A stretch of DNA of 64,000 nt. Source: JAGXRK01 sp963804005. GTDB lineage: Bacteria > Bacteroidota > Ignavibacteria > Ignavibacteriales > Ignavibacteriaceae. The translations under genes and the position numbers were made by a program. Below, piece after piece: positions 17,273-25,530 of the stretch (its first letter is position 1; each line of letters starts with the position of its first letter). The stretch is taken from positions 372,001 through 436,000 of the forward strand of contig CAWDOP010000002.1 of NCBI GenBank assembly GCA_963804005.1, written 5' to 3'. The notes under the pieces are model-generated. The model was not told where the DNA came from and did not search any database. It saw only the letters and a program-made list of their open reading frames with translations.

Positions 17273-18340
17273 TCAACGGAATTGATCCATTTTGTTTAGC
17301 TTGAGATAATCAACTACTTTTTTTACTTCCTGAGATTTATCTCTTCTGCAAACAAGAAGCGTATCATTGCTGTTAATAATAACCAGATTATCAACTCCTA
17401 TCACCGCAGTAAATTTTTCTTCCGAATGAATAAAGGAATCAATTACCATATCTGTATAAACCAAGCCGTTAATTACATTTCCGTCGTTATCTTTTTCAGA
17501 AAGGCTATAGACTTCTTCCCAACTACCTATATCGCTCCATCTGAAATTTCCTTTGGTCAGATAAACTCGTTTTGATCTTTCCATAATTCCGTAATCAATC
17601 GAAATTTTTCTTAACTGACCATAAATATTCTTAAGCGCTTCATTGTATTTTGGGAGACCGATGGCTATATCAATTTTTTCAAGACCTTCATACAGATCCG
17701 GCATTAAAACTTTTATTTCATCAAGAATGGCATCAGTTCGCCAAATAAAAATACCGCTATTCCAGAAAAAATCGCCGCTTTCAATAAATCTGATTGCAGT
17801 AGCATAATTTGGTTTTTCTGCAAAAGTCTGAACCTTGTAAATACTATCCTTTACATTTCTATCCTCAACCTGAATATAACCAAAACCTGTTTCCGGTTTT
17901 GAAGGATTAATTCCAATTGTAACTAATCCATTTGACTCATTAGCAAATTCTGCAGCTCGCATAATTGAATTTTGAAATTCTTCAGAATCGTGTATAATAT
18001 GATCAGCCGGAAGTACAACTGTAATAGCTTCTTTATCCTTTTTTCTGATTATCACAGAAGCTAGTCCAATACAAGCAGCGGTATTTCTACCAAAAGGTTC
18101 TTCGATAATATTTTCATTCGGAATATTTACAAGCTGTCTTTCTACTTCCTCTTTTTGCAGAGAATTCGTCACAACATAAATACGATTATTATCTACAAGT
18201 CCATCAAGTCTTTTTACGGTATCCTGAATAAGAGTGCGATCACTAATCATTTTAATGAGCTGTTTCGGAGTTTTCTTTGTACTTTTTGGCCAGAATCGTG
18301 ATCCAACTCCACCTGCCATTATTACTGCATATAAATTCAT
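17273..18340 (-). CDS. manC: Mannose-1-phosphate guanylyltransferase
   Basis: The 355-residue nucleotidyltransferase makes GDP-mannose from GTP and mannose-1-phosphate for polysaccharide or glycan synthesis. The N-terminal AGGVGSRFWPKS is the nucleotide-binding signature of the family, followed by NIIEEPFGRNTAA, VLPADHII, FAEKPN and FFWNSGIFIW. It lacks the C-terminal phosphomannose isomerase domain of bifunctional enzymes (about 470 residues), so it is the short ManC/RfbM form. It lies 5 bases from the unknown helical-protein gene upstream, suggesting one transcript with that gene and alr. Confidence 0.93.
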   Translation of the reverse strand: MNLYAVIMAGGVGSRFWPKSTKKTPKQLIKMISDRTLIQDTVKRLDGLVDNNRIYVVTNSLQKEEVERQLVNIPNENIIEEPFGRNTAACIGLASVIIRKKDKEAITVVLPADHIIHDSEEFQNSIMRAAEFANESNGLVTIGINPSKPETGFGYIQVEDRNVKDSIYKVQTFAEKPNYATAIRFIESGDFFWNSGIFIWRTDAILDEIKVLMPDLYEGLEKIDIAIGLPKYNEALKNIYGQLRKISIDYGIMERSKRVYLTKGNFRWSDIGSWEEVYSLSEKDNDGNVINGLVYTDMVIDSFIHSEEKFTAVIGVDNLVIINSNDTLLVCRRDKSQEVKKVVDYLKLNKMDQFR

Positions 18341-18345
18341 TTCGC

Positions 18346-19197
18346 TTATTCACCCACTTTTGTTACGGAAAGATGATTACCGAATTCTTCGGCTTTATTT
18401 AAATAATTTGATATATCAACTTCTTTCTCTTTAACTACAGCTACAATAACAATCAAACAAGCTCTTATGCTTTCAATTACTTCTTTCCCGGGCATAAGGT
18501 CTCTGGTTTTAATAAGATTTAATGCTTTTGAAATAATCCAATGCATGTTTGCAATTATGGTAAAACCAATTTTTGTGCTGAGTAAACCGTTTTCTTTCAT
18601 AATTTTTGCAAAAGAGTTTATCTGATCATAATCAATTTCATTCTTAGCCAAATTTTTCAGCATGCGGTCTAATGATTTTATTGGTTTTAGTATAGTTGCT
18701 TCATAGTTCTGAAAAAATAAATCTTCGTCTTCGTTTGCTGATTCGAGAACAAGTGTTTCTTTTAATTTATTCTGATCTGGTTTAACAAATAGTTCTTCCT
18801 CAGAATGTCTTTTGAAAAGATCAATTTTTATTTCATTTGCAGGAATATTTTTTTTATTAAGCTTATCGATTGATAACTGAAAGGATGCAGGTGTTACATT
18901 TTCCAGTATATGATTAAGATCTTTAATCAGATATCTGCTGTGATCTTTGAATTGATCTGATATCTTCAATAAGTCAATCTGATTCTGTGTCAGGAAGTTA
19001 TAAATCTCATTAAGTCTGATTGCTAGAGTTGAAAGTTCGGTAATCTTTTTCATATTAATTAAATCATTACCCAAATCTTCTGATTTATTAATTATATCCT
19101 TCAACAATGCTACAATCTCAATTTGCTGTGAGTTAAGGCGCAGATTATTAGAAGCTGCATTTACACATTGAGTAATATATTGCTTAATCAGATCCAT
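18346..19197 (-). CDS. Helical cytoplasmic protein of unknown function
   Basis: This 283-residue protein has no signal peptide. It is mostly alpha-helical and charged, with long amphipathic stretches in residues 1-110, an acidic linker around 155-165 (NEDEDLF) and a helical C-terminal half. I recognise no family or catalytic motif. It abuts alr exactly (0-base gap) and is followed 5 bases later by manC, so it is almost certainly co-transcribed with those genes. Placement beside cell-wall and sugar-nucleotide genes is the only functional hint. It may be a lineage-specific protein. Confidence 0.75.
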   Translation of the reverse strand: MDLIKQYITQCVNAASNNLRLNSQQIEIVALLKDIINKSEDLGNDLINMKKITELSTLAIRLNEIYNFLTQNQIDLLKISDQFKDHSRYLIKDLNHILENVTPASFQLSIDKLNKKNIPANEIKIDLFKRHSEEELFVKPDQNKLKETLVLESANEDEDLFFQNYEATILKPIKSLDRMLKNLAKNEIDYDQINSFAKIMKENGLLSTKIGFTIIANMHWIISKALNLIKTRDLMPGKEVIESIRACLIVIVAVVKEKEVDISNYLNKAEEFGNHLSVTKVGE

Positions 19198-20343
19198 TTA
19201 ATTCTTAACCACTCTTGGAATTCTTTTATTAATTGCACACGTGATTTCGTAAGGAATTGTATTTAGAATATTTGACCAATCCCATGCTGTAATTTGAAGA
19301 TTTTTTTGCTTACCTAAAAGTATAACTTTATCACCTATACTAATTTTATCATTACCAACTTCAAACATAATCCTGTCCATTGTCACAGTACCAACTTGAT
19401 TATAAATCTTGCCATTAATAATTGCCTTAGCTTTGTTGGTAAGGTTCCTGTTGAATCCATCGGCATAACCTAAGGGCAAAGAAATTATCTTCGTTTGTTT
19501 TTTTGCTTTATATTTTCTTCCGTAACTGACCGTATCACCGTGATAAATAGTTTTTATAGTTCCGACTTCTGTTTCAATTGACATAACAGGATAAAGCTTT
19601 ACTGATTCAGTTGTATTTTGAGATGGATAGTATCCATAAAGTGAAATTCCAGGTCTAATCATATCAAAATAAGAATCCGGATAGTTGATTACAGCACCGC
19701 TATTTGCTGCATGAGCAAATCCATAATTCACTTTATGTTTTTTAAGGCTGACAACTAATTGCTTAAATCTCTTTAATTGAAGTTTAGCAAATGAATTATC
19801 TTTTTCATCAGAAGTTGCGAAATGGGTATAAATTCCATCAACATAAAAGTGAGGATGGTCCGAGAGTTTTTTTATAAAATCGAAAGCTTTAGCATAATCA
19901 ATACCAAGCCTGTTCATACCGGTATCTACTTCTATATGGATAGGAAATTTAATTGATGATTCTCTTCTCTTCAATCTTTTTCTGTAATTCTCAAGAATAT
20001 TCAGGTGAGAATGATCAAAAATATTTGGAATGAGTTTATAATAGAAATATTTATGAACATTATCTTCAGATACTGTATCAAAAACCAAAATAGGTTGAGA
20101 TATTTTCAATTTTCTGAGATCAGCGCCTTCATCAGCTAAGGCGACTGCATAATATTCAGGTTTTTTACTGCCAAGAGAATTAAGCGCTTTAACAACTATT
20201 TCCATTCCGTGTCCATAAGCATCAGCCTTAACAACTGCCATTACTTTTGAACCGTTAGCTTTTCTACGAAGATTTAAATAATTCTTTTTAAGATTTACGA
20301 TATTGATTATAGCTTTTGAAACGCAAAGGTTGGAATGAGCCAT
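19198..20343 (-). CDS. alr: Alanine racemase
   Basis: The 381-residue PLP enzyme makes D-alanine for peptidoglycan. The PLP lysine sits in VMAVVKADAYGHG (about residue 38). HIEVDTGMNRLG, HAANSGAVINYPDSYFDMIRPGISLYGYYPS and the C-terminal domain segment VSYGRKYKAKKQTKI with the catalytic-type tyrosine are all typical, as is GTVTMDRIMFEVG. It is divergently oriented to nuoA, sharing a 178-base spacer that must hold both promoters. It is the probable first gene of alr-unknown-manC. Confidence 0.95.
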   Translation of the reverse strand: MAHSNLCVSKAIINIVNLKKNYLNLRRKANGSKVMAVVKADAYGHGMEIVVKALNSLGSKKPEYYAVALADEGADLRKLKISQPILVFDTVSEDNVHKYFYYKLIPNIFDHSHLNILENYRKRLKRRESSIKFPIHIEVDTGMNRLGIDYAKAFDFIKKLSDHPHFYVDGIYTHFATSDEKDNSFAKLQLKRFKQLVVSLKKHKVNYGFAHAANSGAVINYPDSYFDMIRPGISLYGYYPSQNTTESVKLYPVMSIETEVGTIKTIYHGDTVSYGRKYKAKKQTKIISLPLGYADGFNRNLTNKAKAIINGKIYNQVGTVTMDRIMFEVGNDKISIGDKVILLGKQKNLQITAWDWSNILNTIPYEITCAINKRIPRVVKN

Positions 20344-20468
20344 TATTCTATAGAGTTAATTACAAATACAAAATAATCTTAAATTATATCGTAAAAGTAT
20401 AGATATTTTACATTAAAACTAATTTATATGTAATGTTTGAAATACTCTAATATTAATAAAATCATTTC

Positions 20469-20497
20469 TTGACATTACTCAAATGAAGAATTAAGTT
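20469..20497 (+). promoter_or_regulatory. Possible promoter of the nuo operon
   Basis: TTGACA (20469-20474) is followed after 17 bases by TAAGTT (20492-20497), a fair sigma-70-type pair that would place the start of transcription about 20 bases before nuoA. A TATAAT also occurs at 20511 without a matching upstream element. In this phylum promoters may follow a different consensus, so the call is tentative. Confidence 0.3.
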
Positions 20498-20521
20498 TGA
20501 AACTAAATTTTATAATATTTA

Positions 20522-20938
20522 ATGCTAACTGAATTCGGTAAAGTTTTTGTCTTCTTTTCAATAGCGATTATTTTCGTTGTTGCGATTGTTTATTTTGCCA
20601 AATTATTAAGACCTCACAGACCTACCCATGAAAAACTTCTGACCTACGAATGCGGCGAAAATCCAGAAGGATCTCCCTGGGTTAAATTCAATATTAGATT
20701 TTATGTAGTTGCCCTGATCTTTTTAATATTCGATGTCGAAGTTGTGCTTTTAATTCCTTGGGCACTGGTTTATAAAGAATATGGTTTCTTCGGGTTTTTG
20801 ATCGGAGCAATTTTTCTACTATTGCTTGGTCTTGGAATGGCTTACGAATGGCGTAAAGGTGACCTTGAATGGGATAGACCCATGGTTAAACCGCCTGTTT
20901 TACAAAAAATTAAATCAACATCCACTACTGAAAGTTAA
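20522..20938 (+). CDS. nuoA: NADH-quinone oxidoreductase subunit A
   Basis: The 138-residue membrane subunit has three transmembrane helices and the invariant loop KLLTYECGENPEGSPW between helices 1 and 2, followed by RFYVVALIFLIFDVEVVLLIPWA, the diagnostic NuoA signature. It sits at the junction of the membrane arm and the quinone module of complex I. It opens an 11-gene operon (nuoABCDHIJKLMN) with gaps of only a few bases. The C-terminal tail of about 25 residues is polar and not conserved. Confidence 0.97.
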   Translation: MLTEFGKVFVFFSIAIIFVVAIVYFAKLLRPHRPTHEKLLTYECGENPEGSPWVKFNIRFYVVALIFLIFDVEVVLLIPWALVYKEYGFFGFLIGAIFLLLLGLGMAYEWRKGDLEWDRPMVKPPVLQKIKSTSTTES

Positions 20939-20950
20939 CGGTTAATCTTA

Positions 20951-21451
20951 ATGGGTTTTCTAGATAAAGAATTTACTGACGGTAATATTGTAATAACAAC
21001 AGTAGAAGATCTTTTTAACTGGGCACGTTTATCATCAATATGGCAAGTGGGCTTCGGACTTGCTTGCTGTGCAATTGAGATGATGGCTACTTCTGCCTCT
21101 CACTATGATTTCGATAGATTTGGTGTAATACCCAGACCTTCACCGCGACAATCCGACGCTATAATTATTTCAGGAACTGTTACATTTAAGATGGCAATTC
21201 GTATTAAAAGACTGTATGAACAAATGCCTGATCCAAAATACGTTATATCTATGGGTAGTTGTTCAAATTGCGGTGGTCCTTATTGGGAGCATGGCTATCA
21301 TGTTGTAAAAGGAGTTGACAGAATAATTCCTGTTGATGTCTATGTCCCAGGTTGCCCTCCAAGACCGGAAGCACTTTTAGAAGGATTATTAAAACTTCAA
21401 GAAAAAATCAGAGTAGAGCGACAAATAAAAAAAGTTTATGAAAAAGTCTGA
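20951..21451 (+). CDS. nuoB: NADH-quinone oxidoreductase subunit B
   Basis: The 166-residue subunit carries the N2 [4Fe-4S] cluster that passes electrons to quinone. The ligands are visible as the tandem cysteines in GLACCAIEMM, GSCSNCGGPYW and PGCPPRPEALLEG. FDRFGVIPRPSPRQSDAI is the conserved neighbouring segment. It overlaps nuoC by 14 bases. The length is normal for NuoB. Confidence 0.97.
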   Translation: MGFLDKEFTDGNIVITTVEDLFNWARLSSIWQVGFGLACCAIEMMATSASHYDFDRFGVIPRPSPRQSDAIIISGTVTFKMAIRIKRLYEQMPDPKYVISMGSCSNCGGPYWEHGYHVVKGVDRIIPVDVYVPGCPPRPEALLEGLLKLQEKIRVERQIKKVYEKV

Positions 21452-21968
21452 AGAAATTTTTGAAATACTAAAAGCTAAATTCGATCAATCCATTTTGGAA
21501 TATAAGTCTGATATTCCTGTTGATCCTATTATTGTCAGCTCCCCTCTTGAGATTGATAAAATATGCAATTTTCTTGCTAATGATGAAGAGCTGAAATTTG
21601 ACTCTCTAATAAATATGTCCGGTGTAGATGACTATAATGGTGAAAAGTCTAAGGATGAATCCGGTAAAGAGATTATGAATGGTGGAACAATCAGCGTTTA
21701 CTATCATCTTGAATCTACTATTTACAGACACAAGATATTGTTAAAAGTTTCTACGGATAGAGATAATCCTGAAGTTTCCTCAGTTGTTGAAGTCTGGAAA
21801 GGTGCAAATTGGCACGAACGTGAAGCTTATGATATGTTCGGAATTAAGTTCTTAAATCATCCTGACTTAAGAAGAATTCTGATGCCTTACGATTGGGAAG
21901 CAGGTTATCCACTAAAGAAAGACTATGAAAATCCTGAATTTTATCATGGCATGAAGGTACCATATTAA
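21438..21968 (+). CDS. nuoC: NADH-quinone oxidoreductase subunit C
   Basis: The 176-residue 30-kDa subunit lies in the quinone module. The conserved C-terminal block is clear: VVEVWKGANWHEREAYDMFGIKF, followed by HPDLRRILMPYDWEAGYPLRKDY-type sequence. It is a separate protein, not fused to NuoD as in E. coli. The start lies inside the end of nuoB, and nuoD starts 2 bases after its stop, so translation is likely coupled. Confidence 0.96.
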   Translation: MKKSEEIFEILKAKFDQSILEYKSDIPVDPIIVSSPLEIDKICNFLANDEELKFDSLINMSGVDDYNGEKSKDESGKEIMNGGTISVYYHLESTIYRHKILLKVSTDRDNPEVSSVVEVWKGANWHEREAYDMFGIKFLNHPDLRRILMPYDWEAGYPLKKDYENPEFYHGMKVPY

Positions 21969-21970
21969 AT

Positions 21971-23086
21971 ATGGCTGTTAAAACTGAAGAAATGGTATTA
22001 AATATGGGTCCACAGCATCCGTCAACACACGGTGTGCTGAGGCTTGAGTTAACGCTTGATGGTGAATTAATAGTTAAAGTTGTGCCTCATATCGGATATC
22101 TCCATCGTTGTTTTGAAAAACATGCCGAAGCAATGAATTATTCTCAGGTTATTCCTTACACAGATCGTTTGGATTATCTCGCGTCCATGGGCAATGAGTT
22201 AGGTTATGTAATTGGAGTTGAAAAATTATTAGGAATCGAAGTACCCGAGCGCGTTGAATATATTCGTGTAATTATGAGTGAACTGCAAAGAATTGCTTCT
22301 CACCTCGTTGCACTAGGAACTTATGGTGCTGATATCGGTGCATTCACTCCTTTCCTTTTCTGCTTTAGAGACAGAGAAAAGATTCTGAATTTATTTGAAA
22401 TTACTTGCGGTGCAAGATTACTGTACAATTATATTTGGGTTGGTGGTGTATCTCATGATCTTCATCCCGATTTTACACGACTCACCAAGGAGTTTATAAA
22501 AGAATTCAGACCTAATCTTAAAGAACTTAATGATCTTCTTAGTTACAATAGAATTTTTATTGATAGAACTGCAAATGTTGGAATCCTTCCCGCTGAAACA
22601 GCTATAAATTTTGGTGTGACCGGTCCGAATTTAAGAGCAAGCGGTTTGAAATGGGACATTCGTAAAGATGACACTTATTCTGTTTATAACAAATTCAATT
22701 TTGATATTCCCGTTGGCGAAGGCAAAGTGGGAACGGTTGGTGATTGCTGGGACAGATATATTGTTCGTGTTCATGAAATGGAAGAAAGTTTAGAAATAAT
22801 TGAACAGGCATTAGATTCTTTACCTGAAGGCGATGTTGCTTCAGCAATTCCTAAAAGAATAAAACCACCGGTTGGTAGTGTTTATGCACGAGTTGAAAAT
22901 CCGCGCGGTGAACTTGGCTATTTTATTATTAGTGACGGTTCGATAAATCCATTTCGCGTTAAAGTTCGTGCTCCATCATTTGTTACTCTTCAGATAATGA
23001 ATGAATTGTGCAAAGGTCACCTTGTTGCAGACGTAATTGCAATTCTTGGCAGTATTGATATTGTTTTAGGGGAGATAGACAAATAA
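21971..23086 (+). CDS. nuoD: NADH-quinone oxidoreductase subunit D
   Basis: The 371-residue 49-kDa subunit lines the quinone site. The N-terminal NMGPQHPSTHGVLRLEL loop, with the histidine that approaches quinone, is intact, as are GYLHRCFEK, YTDRLDYLASMGNE and the C-terminal GDGSINPFRVK-type segment followed by GSIDIVLGEIDK. It is slightly shorter than the E. coli domain because the N-terminal leader is minimal. The stop overlaps the nuoH start by one base. Confidence 0.96.
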   Translation: MAVKTEEMVLNMGPQHPSTHGVLRLELTLDGELIVKVVPHIGYLHRCFEKHAEAMNYSQVIPYTDRLDYLASMGNELGYVIGVEKLLGIEVPERVEYIRVIMSELQRIASHLVALGTYGADIGAFTPFLFCFRDREKILNLFEITCGARLLYNYIWVGGVSHDLHPDFTRLTKEFIKEFRPNLKELNDLLSYNRIFIDRTANVGILPAETAINFGVTGPNLRASGLKWDIRKDDTYSVYNKFNFDIPVGEGKVGTVGDCWDRYIVRVHEMEESLEIIEQALDSLPEGDVASAIPKRIKPPVGSVYARVENPRGELGYFIISDGSINPFRVKVRAPSFVTLQIMNELCKGHLVADVIAILGSIDIVLGEIDK

Positions 23087-24159
23087 TGCTTTATAATGTT
23101 TTATATAATCTAACCGGTAGCGATATAATCACAATGATTATTATGGCTCTTCTACCACTATTCATTTTTATCCTTCCTTTCGCCTTAGTTGCTGTTCTGC
23201 TGGAAAGAAAAATTGCGGGACATATGCAGGACAGGTTAGGCCCTATGAGAGTTGGATATCATGGGCTACTGCAGACTATAGCCGACATCATAAAATTGTT
23301 GCAGAAAGAAGATATTGTTGCAAAAGAAAATGATAAATTATTTTTTAATCTTGCTCCAATAATTGTATTTGCAGGAACTTACGCTGCTTTTGCAGCGATA
23401 CCTTTTAGTGCTGCTTTTATTGGTTCTAGTATCGACATCGGTATTTTTTATATCATAGGTGTCACCGGACTTGTGGTTGCAGGAATTTTAATGGCTGGCT
23501 GGGCATCAAATAATAAATACTCTCTTCTCGGCGCTATGAGAGCTGCTGCTCAAATTATCAGTTATGAAATCCCAACTCTTCTTGTTGTTTTAAGTATTGT
23601 TATGCTGACCGGATCAATGAATCTGCATACATTAAGCGAAATGCAAACGGGTCAATTCTGGAATTGGAATATATTTGGCGGTAACTACGATCTTCTACAT
23701 AAATTGCTGCTAATACCTTTTATGATAATCGGATTTTTTGTTATTTATATTTCCACTTTGGCAGAAGTAAACCGCACACCATTTGATATTCCTGAAGCTG
23801 AGTCTGAACTTGTGTCCGGATATCATACAGAATATTCGGGAATGAAGTTTGCAATGTTCTTTCTTTCAGAATATGCAAACATGTTTGCAGTTTCAGTAAT
23901 CATCTCAGCATTATTTTTAGGTGGATATCAATCGCCTGTTGGATACTTTGGAAATCTTATTGGTGCAGAATGGATCATTCCATTTGAGCAATTTCTTTGG
24001 TTTACAGCTAAAGGATTATTTTTTGTTTTTGTTCAAATGTGGTTAAGATGGACTTTACCAAGATTAAGAGTCGATCATCTGATGGCTGCAAGCTGGAAGT
24101 ACTTGATACCAATTGCTTTTGTTAATCTAATTATTATTGGAATTATATCTGTTTTCTAA
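23086..24159 (+). CDS. nuoH: NADH-quinone oxidoreductase subunit H
   Basis: The 357-residue membrane subunit has eight or nine transmembrane helices and forms the entry of the quinone channel. Diagnostic segments are LLERKIAGHMQDRLGPMRVGYHGLLQTIAD, ADIIKLLQKED, EVNRTPFDIPEAESELVSGYHTEYSGMKF and a C-terminal WLRWTLPRLRVDHLM. It follows nuoD with a one-base overlap, and nuoI starts directly after its stop. Confidence 0.97.
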   Translation: MLYNVLYNLTGSDIITMIIMALLPLFIFILPFALVAVLLERKIAGHMQDRLGPMRVGYHGLLQTIADIIKLLQKEDIVAKENDKLFFNLAPIIVFAGTYAAFAAIPFSAAFIGSSIDIGIFYIIGVTGLVVAGILMAGWASNNKYSLLGAMRAAAQIISYEIPTLLVVLSIVMLTGSMNLHTLSEMQTGQFWNWNIFGGNYDLLHKLLLIPFMIIGFFVIYISTLAEVNRTPFDIPEAESELVSGYHTEYSGMKFAMFFLSEYANMFAVSVIISALFLGGYQSPVGYFGNLIGAEWIIPFEQFLWFTAKGLFFVFVQMWLRWTLPRLRVDHLMAASWKYLIPIAFVNLIIIGIISVF

Positions 24160-24729
24160 ATGAAAGAATATTTCGGAAATATTTTCACAGCACTCATTAC
24201 AATTTTTATTGGAATGAAGGTTACATTTAAGCATCTCTTCATTCCAGCAGTAACTATTCAGTACCCTGACGTAAGACCCAAACTGCCTGAAAGAGAAAGA
24301 AACAGACTTTATGTAAATATGGATGATTGTATCGGCTGCGATCAGTGTTCAAGAGCTTGTCCGGTTAGCTGCATTACAATCGAAACCGTAAAATCAATTC
24401 CGGGTGAAGATCTTGGCAAAACATCTAACGGCAAGAAAAAAGCTCTTTGGGTAACCAGGTTTGATATTGATTTTGCAAAATGCTGCTATTGCCAGTTGTG
24501 TGTATTTCCCTGTCCTACTGAATGTATTTATATGACAGATGTTTATGAGTTTTCAGAATTTGAAAGAAATAAACTTGTTTATGACTTTGTGACTTTAACT
24601 CATCAGGAAAGAAAAGAAAAAAGTGTTAATTATGAGAAGTTTATGGCTGAAAAAGAAGCTGAAAAATTAAAGGCTGCAGCAGAAAAGGCAGCAACTCCGA
24701 CTGAAGATAAAAAACCAGAAAACCAATGA
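24160..24729 (+). CDS. nuoI: NADH-quinone oxidoreductase subunit I
   Basis: The 189-residue ferredoxin-like subunit has two [4Fe-4S] motifs: CIGCDQCSRACP (C-x2-C-x2-C-x3-C-P) and the second set in CCYCQLCVFPCP, carrying clusters N6a and N6b. The N-terminal amphipathic helix is typical. The last about 35 residues are a Lys/Glu/Ala-rich tail, which is not part of the fold. It overlaps nuoJ by 4 bases. Confidence 0.96.
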   Translation: MKEYFGNIFTALITIFIGMKVTFKHLFIPAVTIQYPDVRPKLPERERNRLYVNMDDCIGCDQCSRACPVSCITIETVKSIPGEDLGKTSNGKKKALWVTRFDIDFAKCCYCQLCVFPCPTECIYMTDVYEFSEFERNKLVYDFVTLTHQERKEKSVNYEKFMAEKEAEKLKAAAEKAATPTEDKKPENQ

Positions 24730-25214
24730 ATCTCTACGATATAATATTTTATTTATTTGCAGCTATTACTTTGATATCAGCATTTCTAGTGGTAACCAAT
24801 AGAAATATTGTACACTCGGCTTTCTATCTGCTGTTTACATTTTTAGGCGTCGCTAGTCTTTACGTTATGCTTGGCGCTGATTTCGTGGCAATCGTTCAAT
24901 TGATTGTTTATGTAGGCGGTATTTTAATTCTGTTCCTTTTTGGTGTAATGCTAACAAATAAAATTACAAATGTTGAAATAAAAACCGGAACTATTAATAT
25001 TTTTTCTGCAATATTAGGAGTTGGTTTGTTTTCCGGCGCCTTGCTGGCTGCAATGCTAAACTCTAATTGGAAAATTGAAGAATCTAAAATTCCGGAACAG
25101 ACGACCGGGCTTCTTGGTCATCTTTTAATGAATGAATATATTCTAATTTTTGAGCTCCTGGGAATTATATTATTAATCGCACTGATCGGTGCGGCATCTA
25201 TTGCAAGAAGGTAA
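24726..25214 (+). CDS. nuoJ: NADH-quinone oxidoreductase subunit J
   Basis: The 162-residue subunit has five transmembrane helices. Typical segments are RNIVHSAFYLLFTFLGVASLYVMLGADFVAIVQLIVYVGGILILFLFGVML, in which the pi-bulge helix region is clear. It starts within the nuoI stop (ATGA overlap) and is followed by nuoK after one base. Confidence 0.95.
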   Translation: MNLYDIIFYLFAAITLISAFLVVTNRNIVHSAFYLLFTFLGVASLYVMLGADFVAIVQLIVYVGGILILFLFGVMLTNKITNVEIKTGTINIFSAILGVGLFSGALLAAMLNSNWKIEESKIPEQTTGLLGHLLMNEYILIFELLGIILLIALIGAASIARR

Positions 25215-25215
25215 T

Positions 25216-25527
25216 ATGGTTGAAGTTGGATTAAATCATTTTTTAGTTGTCAGTTCAATTCTTTTTTCATTGGGTATTTATGCCGTAATTACCAGAAAAA
25301 ATGCCGTCATGGTTCTTATGGGAATAGAACTAATTCTTAATTCAGCTAACATTAACTTTATTGCTTTTTCAAGATACGGCAATTTCGGTTTGAATGGACA
25401 GATAATGGCACTCTTTGTTATTGTTCTTGCTGCAGCTGAAGCGGCTATAGCTTTAGCGATCGTATTAAATATTTATAAAAATCTGGCAAATATTAATGTC
25501 GATGAAATTGATCAATTAAGAGATTGA
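25216..25527 (+). CDS. nuoK: NADH-quinone oxidoreductase subunit K
   Basis: The 103-residue membrane subunit has three helices. The conserved glutamates are in MGIELILNSANINF and VIVLAAAEAAIALAIVLNIY. I placed the start at the ATG at 25216, directly after the nuoJ stop and behind AGAAGG. An in-frame ATG at 25189 lies inside nuoJ and would add nine non-conserved residues. Confidence 0.95.
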   Translation: MVEVGLNHFLVVSSILFSLGIYAVITRKNAVMVLMGIELILNSANINFIAFSRYGNFGLNGQIMALFVIVLAAAEAAIALAIVLNIYKNLANINVDEIDQLRD

Positions 25528-25530
25528 CAA

